Below, in pieces: positions 46,592 through 56,600 of a stretch of 64,000 nucleotides of DNA. The notes under the pieces were generated by a model that was given only the letters and a program-made list of their open reading frames with translations, made no database searches and was not told where the DNA came from. Where the stretch lies: assembly GCA_028826165.1 (NCBI GenBank), contig JAPDFW010000058.1, positions 186,001 to 250,000 on the forward strand, in the 5' to 3' direction. Position 1 is the first letter of the stretch. Each line of letters starts with the position of its first letter. A program made the position numbers and the translations under genes. This DNA comes from Anaeramoeba ignava. Its lineage: Eukaryota; Metamonada; Anaeramoebidae.

Positions 46592-47727
46592 ATGTCAAGT
46601 GTACCAAGTGTTTTAGATTCAAAAAAATGGCAAATAATTTTACTTTCAATTTTATATTTTTGTATTGGATTGTTTTCATTGATTCTTTTTTTTCTTAGTT
46701 TAAGAATGAAGTAAAAAAAACAATAATAAAATTTTCAACTGATTATTTTTAAATCAAAAAAAAAATTTTTTTTTAATTTGTAATTAAAAAGAACGAATAT
46801 AGGGAAAAGAAGTAGTACATCACGATTTCGTTGTTCAATTCTTTTTATGCTTTCTTTTCTGTGTTTTTTTCGTTCAGTTTTTTTCTTTGTTCATGATGAA
46901 AGCAATTATTATTTTTTATACTTTTGTTATTATTTAATACCTTTATTTGTTGAATTTTTAATGTAAAAAAACAAATACAAATTTAAATTTTGAATATAAA
47001 TTTCGAATTTGAATTGGATTGGATTTGAATTTCTTTTAGATTCTCTTTTTTTATGCTTTTTATAACTCAAAAAATTTATCAATTCCTTCAAAATGAAAAA
47101 ACTTATAAAAAAATTGTTCTTATTTATTCATGTTTAACAATTATAATTTTTTCAACTTGGATAATTGTTTCAGTTGTTGAATATAAAAATAAAGGAGAAG
47201 ATGATTTCCAAAATGAAGTGTCAAGATTTTCAACAATTGTTTTTGCATTTTTAGTTGTAATTCTTGGCGGACTTGCAATAAAAATGTTTTTATCCATTTC
47301 GCATTTTAATATCAAACCAAAACAAGCAAAACGATTGAAAATATTTTTCGCACTTGTTATTCTTTATGAAGTTATATTTATAGTTCGTGCAATTTGGAGT
47401 TTTTTGGGAATGTTTAATAAAAGTCCGTTAAATCAAAAAATTGACTATTGGGATAAACATCATACTGATGGAATTTATACAACTTATCTTATTTGGTACT
47501 TGATTTTCGAAATAGTTCCTTCTGTTGTTCTCACTATTTCCTTTTGGTGGAATATCAATTCAGAAAAAAAATCTGCTCAAAAATTGAGTGAATCTGCTGT
47601 TTTAATAAATTCTCATAAAAAAGATCAGAAAAATTACCAATCTGGAGTAAATACTTCTCATGATTTATCAAGAAGTGAAATTTATCGAGAAAAATTTGAT
47701 GATGTTGATAATGATTTTCTGTTTTAA
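46592..47727 (+). CDS. Seven-transmembrane protein (THH1/TOM1 or GPR137-like)
   Basis: 325 residues in three exons: 46592-46710, 46792-46962 and 47040-47727, all in phase. One hydrophobic span in exon 1 (IILLSILYFCIGLFSLILFF), two in exon 2, and four in exon 3 give seven. SRFRCSILFMLSFLCFFRSVFFF resembles the second and third spans of the TOM1/THH1/GPR137 group. The C-terminal tail is hydrophilic, with Ser/Lys and an acidic end (FDDVDNDFLF) that could be a sorting signal. The family assignment is by pattern only; a receptor role is not shown. Confidence 0.72.
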
Positions 47728-47804
47728 AAAAAAAAGCAAAAAAATTTAAATCCAAAAATGTTTTTTTCATTTTTTTTCATTTTGCTTTTTTTTTTTTTTT
47801 TTAA

Positions 47805-50469
47805 ATGAATAAATTTAAAAATCTTACTTTTGGGTTAATAAAAAAAAATTCAACTGAAAAAATTCCTTTCAAAAACATTGAAATTCATATTGATATTCAT
47901 GATTTAATTGCTGAAGTTATTCTAACTCAAACTTTTGAGAATAATGAAGAAAATCCGATCGAAATTTCTTATACTTTTCCAAAAAATCCAGAACTTGGAA
48001 TTTGTGGTTTAGAAGTAAATTTAGAAGGAAAAAAACTATATGGAAAAGTTTATGATAAAGAAAAAACGGAAGAAAAATATAATGATGGAATTGCTCAAGG
48101 AAAATTAGTGTAAAAAAAAAAAACTGTCAAAAAAGAGAAAGAAAGAAAAAAATTAAATTGTTTTCTTCTTTCTTTCTAATTTAGATTTAAAACAAGTGAA
48201 GTTGAAGATTTTTTTGAAATGGGAATTGGAAATCTTTCACCAGGAAAAAAATGTGAAATTGTTTTACATTATCTTACTGAATTAAAATTTGATGAGGATT
48301 CTGGAATTAAATTTTCATTACAAAAAATTCCCATTATTCAACAAAAAGATGATCAAAACTCAACAATTATAACAGTAAATGTTGAAATGGATTCCGAAAT
48401 TGAAAAAATAATCAGTCCAAGCCATAAAATCAAAACAACGATTAGAAATAATAAGGCAAAAATGGAATTAAGTGAAGAAGAAAATAAATCAAAAATTTTG
48501 GATAAGAAATTTGTTTTGAAAATTTATCTTTTTGAGCCGCATAAACCAAGAGTGATAATTGAGGAAAAAGATGAAAAATTTGCTTTTCTTGCTTCTCTTT
48601 ATCCAAAATTCCAATCAAATCAAATCCGTCAGGAAATGCTATTTATTGTAGATAGAAGTGGAAGTATGAATGGAGAACCAATCAAATCAGTTTCTCAAGC
48701 TTTGATATCATTTCTTCATGCTTTGCCCCCGAATTGTTTTTTTAATATTCTTGGATTTGGATCTCAATTCCACTTTTTATTTCCTCAATTTATGATGTAC
48801 GACCAAGACTCATTAGAAAAAGCAATAGAATATGCCAAAAATATGAGAGCAAATTTTGGAGGAACTGAATTATTGCATCCTTTAACACAAGTTTTCAATC
48901 AGGAAATAAAAGAAGGTTATTCAAGACAAATATTTCTATTAACTGATGGGAATATATCACAAAATCAAGAAGTTTTTGATTTAATAAAAAGAAGATCAAA
49001 TGAAACAAGAATTTTCACATTTGGAATAGGAAGAAATGTTTCGAAAGAATTAGTCTCAGGAATTGCTAAATTTGGAGGAGGAAGTTCTGAATTCATCATA
49101 AAAAACGAAGATATCCAACTCAAGGTTATGAGACAACTCAATAAAGCTTTAAAACCTGCTTTAACAAACATTGAATTTCAATGGGAAGGGATTGAACCCT
49201 TAATGATTTTCCCATTTAAAAAATTCCCAATTTATTCAGAATCAAAATTTATTCTTTGTGGATTCTTGAGAAAGCTCTCTCAAAATGCAAAACTGTTCAT
49301 TCACGGGAAAAATTTGGATGAAAAACAAATTTGGGAAATCGATTTGGATTTCTCCAAAATTGAACAATCCAAAATTATTCAAACTTTTGCAGCCAAAAAA
49401 CTAATTTTCGATTTGGAGAATAAAACAAGTCAATTCCATTCAAAAGATGGAGAAATTTGTCAAGAAAAAGATCAGAATTTTATTAACAACAAAATTGTGA
49501 AATTATCCAAAAAATTCAATTTAGTTTCTTCTTTAACAAGTTTTTTTATTGAAAGTGATTCTGGTGAAGCGAAACAAGATTTAGGAGAAATGCAAAGTAT
49601 TCATATTTCTCAAAAGAAGAAAAGATTTTTTTCCAATTTATTTAAAAAGCCAAGTAAATCAATAACAAAATTGAAATTTATATCTAAAGAATTTTAAACT
49701 AATAATATAATAAATATTATTTTTAGATACAAAATCTTCAATGGATGTATTAATGATTTCTCCACCAACTAATTTTAGACATGTTTCACATATTGGATAT
49801 GATCCAGAAGAGTATCATGGAAGAATTACGGGATTTGAAACAAAGATGGATCAAATTTATTCTGATTCTGATTCTGATTCTGATGAATGGGATGATTTGG
49901 ATCAAAAAAAAGAAGATTCAATTATTCAAATTAATCAACCAGAAATACCTTCTCTACAACAAAATCAATTTGATTTTGTATCAACTAAACCACCACTTCC
50001 TCCAAAAATAAAACCTAATGAAATATTTATGAATAAACCAAAACCTCCAAAACAAAAACCTAATGAAATATTTATGAATAAACCAAAACCTCCAATTCCA
50101 ATAAAAACAAATCAAAAATTTCAGAAAAAATCCATTTTGACTAAACAAGAAAAACTCAATGAAATTATCAATCTTCAAAAAGCAAATGGTTGTTGGGAAT
50201 TTTCAAATGAATTAATTCAACTTCTTGGTTTTGATTCAAAAAAAATTAAAGAAAATTTACCTGATGAAAAATTTGATCTTAATATTTGGATTTCTTTTAT
50301 TGTTCTTAATTTTCTCAATTTAAATTTTCAAGACAAAGAAGTTGTTTGGAGATTAATTGGAATTAAATCAAGAAATTTTATTGAACAAAATTTGGATCTT
50401 GGAAAATATTCTTTTGAAAAGATATTAGAATTAGGGAAAAAATTTATTATTGAATCCACAAAAAAATAA
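47805..50469 (+). CDS. VIT-VWA protein with a CRIB motif
   Basis: 838 residues in three exons: 47805-48109, 48185-49653 and 49727-50469, joined as KLV-FKTSEV and FKKP-N-TKSSMDV. Residues 1-130 form a VIT domain (IAEVILTQTFENNEENPIEISYTFP as split landmarks IAEVILTQTF, IEISYTFP, YGKVYDKEKTEEKY). A von Willebrand A domain follows with an intact MIDAS: DRSGS (about 258), FGGTELL, LLTDGN. After it, residues 602-615 (ISPPTNFRHVSHIG) match the CRIB consensus for binding GTP-Cdc42/Rac. A Ser-Asp run, two PPxPKxKPNEIFMNKP-like repeats and a C-terminal helical domain (LQKANGCWEFSNELI) complete the protein. VIT-VWA with that C-terminal domain is the VWA5/PARP4 type. Without the third-exon join, the CRIB part would lack a start signal. 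Confidence 0.85.
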
Positions 50470-50522
50470 TTTTCATTTTTTTCATTTTTCATTTTTCATT
50501 TTTTTCATTTTAAAAAAAAATT
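50470..50522 (+). promoter_or_regulatory. T-tract promoter of NSE3-like gene
   Basis: Four or five TTTTTCATTTTT units directly before ATG 50523, the same element as upstream of the RCC1-BTB and MSH2 genes. Confidence 0.5.
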
Positions 50523-52575
50523 ATGAATTCACAAAGAAATAAAAAAAGAAAATCAAGTCAAAAAGAAAAAGAAAAAGAAAGTCAAAAACAAAAAGAAAGT
50601 CAAAAACAAAAACAAAAAGAAAAAGAAAGTCAAAAACAAAAAGAAATTGAAAAAGAAACAGAAAAAGAAAAAGAAAAAGAAAAAGAAAAAGAAAGTCAAA
50701 AACAAAAACAAAAAGAAAAAGAAATTGAAAAACAAAAAGAAATTGAAAAAGAAAAAGAAAAAGAAAAAGAAAGTCAAAAACAAAAAGAAAAAGAAAAAGA
50801 AATTGAAACAGAAATTGAAAAAGAAAAAGAAATTGAAAAAGAAACAGAAAAAGAAATTGAAAAAGAAAAAGAAAAAGAAATAAAAAGTAACGATTTCTTC
50901 TTCTTTTTCTCTTTTAAAATTATTTAATTAATTTTCATAACAAACAAAAAGAATCACAAAGATCCTTGAAAAAAACACCTTCAAAAACAATAAATGATTT
51001 ATCAACACAAGTAATTTCAATTCCAATTTTAATTTCAATTCCAATTTTAATTATAATTATAATTTTAATTTCAATTTTAATTTCAATTTTGATTTTAATA
51101 TTAATTTGAAAATGAAAAGGATTTTGAACTTTTAGTATCACAAATGGTTAGATTTTTTGTATTTCATAGTCGAAAAAATATTCCAATTAAAAAAGCTGAA
51201 ATTTCTAAAAATGTTATGGAAAAATATTCAAAAATTAAAGGATTAACTGATTTAGTATTAAATCAAACCAATATTGAATTACAAAGAATTTTTGGATTTG
51301 AAATTTATATGAAACCTCCAAATAAAACTTCTTATTATTTAAGAAATCATTTATCTCAAAAACTTTATCAAATTGATTCTAAAGATATTGATTATCATGA
51401 AACTGAAAATGGTTTTTTGATGGTTATTCTTTCAATATTATTACTTGAAAAGAAAACAATAAATGAGAGTAAAATTTAAATTCAATTTCAATTTCAATTT
51501 CAATTTCAATTTCAATTTCAATTTCAATTTCAATTTCAAAATCAATTTCAATTTCAATTTCAAAATCAATTTCAATTTCAATTTCAATTTAAATTTCAAT
51601 TTCAATTTCAAATTCAAATTCAAATTCAAATTCAATTTTAATTTTAAATTCAAATTCAATTTTAATTTCAATTTCAATATCAATTTCAATTTCAATATCA
51701 AATTCAATTTCAATTTTAATATCAATTTCAATTTTAAATTTAATTTTAATTTCAATTTCAATTTCAATTTTAATTTTAATTTCAAATTCAAATTCAAATT
51801 CAAATCCAAATTCAATTTCAATTTCAAATTCAATTTCAATATCAATTTCAATTTCAATTTCAATATCAAATTCAATTTCAATTTTAATATCAATTTCAAT
51901 TTTAAATTTAATTTCAATTTCAATTTCAATTTCAATTTCAATTTTAATTTTAATTTCAAATTCAAATTCAAATCCAAATTCAATTTCAAATTCAATTTTA
52001 AATTCAATTTCAATTTCAATTTCAATTTCAATTTCAAATTCAAATTTAATTTCAATTTCAAATTCAAATTCAATTTCAAATTCAATTTCAATTTCAATTT
52101 CAATTTCAAATTCAATTTCAAAATCAATTTCAAATTCAATTTTAAATTCAAAATTAATTTCAAATTCAATATCAAATTCAATTTCAATTTTAATATCAAT
52201 TTCAAATTCAATTTTAATTTTAAATTCAAAATCAATTTCAATTTAGAAACACTTTGGGTTTTATTAAAAGAATTTTCTATTGAACCTACTACAATTATGA
52301 ATACACAAAAAGAAACAGCAAAACAAATGATTGACAAATTTATACATCAAGGATATTTAACACGCAAAGCAAAAAATCAAGCAAAAACAGAATATCAAAT
52401 TGGATTTGGAGAAAGAACAAAAACAGAAATAGAAGAAAAAACAATAGCAAATTTTATATTAACAGAAGCATATCGAGAACAAAATTCAGAGAGAGAAAAA
52501 GAAGAATTTAATAAGAAATTTAGTGTTTATTTAAAACCTGAAGAAAAGAAGAATTTAAATGAGAATTCAAATTAA
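50523..52575 (+). CDS. NSE3/MAGE-family subunit of the SMC5/6 complex
   Basis: 366 residues in four exons: 50523-50886, 50952-51010, 51120-51468 and 52247-52575, in phase. Exon 1 is a Lys/Glu/Gln/Ser-rich tail of about 120 residues. From exon 3 the MAGE homology domain is clear: LVSQMVRFFVFHSRKNIPIKKAEI, read as VRFFVFHSRKNIPIK; QRIFGFEIYM; SYYLRNHL; GFLMVILSILLLEKKTINE; TLWVLLKEFSI; and the second winged helix KQMIDKFIHQGYLTRK. In other eukaryotes outside mammals the single MAGE gene is NSE3, a DNA-binding and E3-stimulating subunit of SMC5/6. The acceptor at 51119 was chosen because it restores the frame. Intron 3 is 778 bp of TTCAAT repeat. Its neighbour MSH2 is also a genome-maintenance gene, which may be chance. 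Confidence 0.85.
51469..52246 (+). repeat. TTCAAT-repeat intron within the MAGE domain
   Basis: 778-bp intron of TTCAAT/TTTAAT/ATCAAT hexamers, open in several frames as Asn-Phe or Lys-Leu runs. Splicing joins KTINE to TLWVLL. Confidence 0.88.
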
Positions 52576-53475
52576 AATTAAAATTCATTTATAAAATTAA
52601 AATTAAAATTGAAATTAAAATTCATTTATAAAATCGGATAAAAATTGAAATTAAATTCATTTATAAAATTAAAATTCATTTATAAAATAATTCAAATTCA
52701 TTTATAAAATTGAAAATCGGATAAAAATTAAAATTGAAAATCATTTATAAAATTAAAATTCATTTATAAAATTAAAATTCATTTATAAAATTAAAAATTA
52801 ATTTATAAAATTAAAATTCATTTATAAAATTAAAATTAAAATTCATTTATAAAATTAAAATTCATTTATAAAATTGAAAATCGGATAAAAATTAAAATTG
52901 ATTTATAAAATTAAAATTGAAATTCATTTATAAAATTAAAATTGAAATTCATTTATAAAATTGAAAATCGGATAAAAATTAAAATTCATTTATAAAATTA
53001 AAATTAAAATTCATTTATAAAATTAAAATTAAAATTCATTTATAAAATTGAAAATCGGATAAAAATTAAAATTGATTTATAAAATTAAAATTAAAATTCA
53101 TTTATAAAATTAAAATTAAAATTCATTTATAAAATTGAAAATCGGATAAAAATTAAAATTAAAATTCATTTATAGAAATTGAAATTCATTTATAAAATTA
53201 AAATTCATTTATAAAATTAAAATTGAAATTGATTTATAAAATTGAAAATCGGATAAAAATTAAAATTAAAATTCATTTATAAAATTGAAATTAATTTATA
53301 AAATTGAAATTAAAATTCATTTATAAAATAATTCAAATTCATTTATAAAATTGAAAATCGGATAAAAATTAAAATTAAAATTAATTTATAAAATTAAAAT
53401 TGAAATTCATTTATAAAATTAAAATTCATTTATAAAATTAAAATTAAAATTCATTTATAAAATTGAAATTGAAAA
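52576..53475. repeat. Complex minisatellite upstream of MSH2
   Basis: About 900 bp built from ATTCATTTATAAAATTAAA units. The rarer box AAAATCGGATAAAAATT occurs eight times (TCGG near 52634, 52727, 52881, 52968, 53055, 53142, 53249 and 53358). Spacing is 87 bp three times in a row, pointing to a higher-order unit. No gene seen. Confidence 0.85.
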
Positions 53476-53557
53476 TTTAATAATTTTTAACGTTTTTTAT
53501 TTAAATTTTTTATTGTTTTTTTTAATTTAAATAAAAAAAAAAACAGTTTAAAAATAA

Positions 53558-53626
53558 AATAATTTTTTTCATTTTTTTCTTTTTCATTTTTTTCTTTTTC
53601 ATTTTTCTCGTTTCTTTAAAAATAAA
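53558..53626 (+). promoter_or_regulatory. T-tract promoter of MSH2
   Basis: Three copies of TTTTTCATTTTTTTCT-like sequence immediately upstream of ATG 53627. Confidence 0.5.
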
Positions 53627-56600
53627 ATGACAAACACACAAAATACAATTCCAGGAGTAGAAACATCATTTATACAATTTTTCCAAAAACTTCCAACAAC
53701 AAAAAAAGATGAAATCCGATTCTTTGAAAGAAAATCTGATGGGAAATTTTATACATGTCACGGAAATGATGCAAAATTTATAGCGGAAGAATATTATCGT
53801 ACTTTAGCGACACTGAAATACCTTGGACCTCAGAACAACCAGCTGCCCAGCCTATCGTTATCTCAACAAATGTTTGATAGCGTGATTCGCGATCTTCTTC
53901 TTATCAAAAGATATAGAGTTGAGGTTTGGGGGACTGCGAAGAACGAGGATGATTTGGAAACACAAAAAACGAAAAAAGCAAAAAATATCAAGAAAAAAAC
54001 ACAACCGATAAAAACGCAAAGAGGGAAGAATTGGGTTGTAATCAAAAAGGGATCACCGGGAAACGTGCGTGATTTCAAGGATGTACTATTTGGAGCAGAT
54101 GGCGAAATTGAATATATTGATGCCTCGCCAATTGTAATGGGGATCAAAATAGGAAAAGAAGAAGGCGAACGAGTTCTTGGAATTGCTTTTTGCGACACAA
54201 CATTGCATTCACTTGCCGTTTGCGAGCTCAAGGACGACGAGCAATTCTCGACGTTTGAAAGTCTATGTGTGCAAATTGGCGCAAAAGAATGTTTATTATT
54301 ATCAATGGATTCTGCGAATAAAGAGCAAAAAAGCGATTTGAAAAAAATTCATGAAATTTTGAGGAAAAATCAAATCGTTCTAACTGAACAACAAAAGCAA
54401 CTGTTTTCCGTTAAAAATATCCAGCAAGACCTATCGCGTCTTGTGGGAAATCTTGCGAATCATCTGCAAGAAATGATGAAAAAAAACGCAATTGCAGCAA
54501 CAGCTTGTTTGATCAAATATCTCGATTTACTCGCAAATGATGCAAACTTTGCAATGTACTCGTTCCGCTCTTTCGACCCAAAAAACTTCATGCGTCTTGA
54601 TTCGGCGGCCGTTGAGGCACTCAACTTATTCCCGAGCAAAAAAGACCATATTGACACTCGGGTATCTTTCAATTACTCAAGTTATTTAAATCAATCAAAT
54701 TCAACGCAATCAAAGTTGAACACTCAGAATAATTCAACCGACAACGAAAACGAAAATCAAACGGAATCCAATTCAATCCCAAAATCTTTACTTTCAATTT
54801 CTAATTTGAACCGCTACTCAAATCTTGCGGGTCTTTTGAATGATTGCAAAACAAAAATGGGATCAAGGAAATTGTTCTTGTGGATTAAACAGCCACTAAT
54901 AAACAAGGAGGAGATTGAAAGAAGGCATAATTTCGTCGAGATCTTTTTCGAGGATACTCACACACGTTTTAAACTGCAGACGTTCTTGAAAAAAATCCCA
55001 GATATTAACAGAATCACAAAAAAGTTCCAACGAGGAAGTGCCAAACTCCAGGACATCGTCCAACTTTATGACGCAACCCAAACTCTGAAACAGATATACA
55101 ATACTCTTCAGGAATATGATGCAGACGAAAATGCTCTTGATGACTCCGATGATTTCAACATGGACTCATTCAAGTTCGATAAAGGCGAAGAAAAAACTAT
55201 CAAAAAATCAAATGTTCATATTTTGGAGGATGAGCAGTTGGATGCTCATATTCCAAGCAAAATCTCATCCAAACAAAAGCAACTTGTCAGAGAAGTTTAC
55301 ACACAGCCAATTTCCCAAATCATTTCCGATCTTTCCAATTTCGAGGAAATGGTCGAGAGTATCATCGATCTTTCTCAAGCAGAAAAACACAAATTTTTAA
55401 TTAAATCACATTTCGATCCAGAACTTGATAAAATGAACAAGAAAAAGGAAAAAATCAAGGAGAAGATCGAGAGGATTGAGAAGAAAGTCAACTCCCACTT
55501 CTCCAAATCAAATATCAAGGTCAAGTTTGAATCAAACGATCAAATTGGGTTTTATTTCCGAATTTCAAGAAAAGATGAAAAGGAAATTCGAAACTCAAAA
55601 AAATGGAAGCCGTTAGAAACGCGAAGAGACGGAATACGTTTCTCCACACAAAAACTGATTGATCTCAACAGGAAGAACCAAGAAATTGAGGAGAAATATA
55701 ATCAATTACAAACAGAATTAGTATCTCATGTAATTGAAGTCGCGCTTTCTTATGTTTCCATTTTTGAGGTTGTTGCCGAAACTATTTCTGAATTGGATGT
55801 GATCATAAGCTTCGCCTCAGTCGCTTGCAATGCGCCAACTCCCTTTATTCGTCCTGTAATGTATGATTCAACTCATGGAGTGCTTCGATTGAAGGATTCA
55901 AGACATCCTTGTTTGGAAATGCAAGATGAAGTTAATTTTATCCCAAACGATATTGATATGGAAAAGAATAAGTCATCTTTTATTATTATTACAGGCCCAA
56001 ATATGTTTGGGAAATGTATTGTTGGAGATTCTTTAGTTTTCACAGAAAAAGGGATTTTTGAGATCCAAGATTTGAATCCAAATTTAAATCAAAATTCAAA
56101 TCCAAATTTAAATCAAAAAAATTCAAAAAATTTAAATCAAAAAAATTCAAAAAATTTAAATCAAAAAAATCAAAATTATGGATTCCATTCATTTCCAAAT
56201 CAAAAAAATTCAAAAAATTCAAAAAATTCAAAAAATCAAAAAAATCAAAATTGTTCAAAATTCTCCATTAAAACTAGATTCGGTTTGAAAAAACCTTCTC
56301 ATTTCTTTTTCGGAAAATTCAAAAAATGTCTTACTATAATCACAAAAAGAGGTTTCCAAATTTCAGGAACAAAAAATCATAAACTACTTGTTTCGAATCA
56401 AAATAATTTCTTTTATAAAAAATTTTCTCATTTATCTCAAAATGAAAATGTTATCATTAATTACGGAATGAATTTATGGAGCTCAAAAAAATTAATTAAA
56501 CTTGAAAATCCTCATTCCCAAAAAATCAATGAAAATAATATCATTTATCCAACATCTCTTACTCAAGAATTATCCTTTCTACTTGGAATTATAATCGGAA

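Noticed and set aside
46711-47039. Non-coding gap between two small membrane ORFs
   Set aside because: In-phase GT-AG introns and a two-span exon (46792-46962) unite them into one seven-span protein.
49741-50469. Separate small gene after the VWA protein
   Set aside because: An in-phase intron (49654-49726) joins it to the VWA exon, and its C-terminal LQKANGCWEF domain is expected at the end of VWA5-type proteins.
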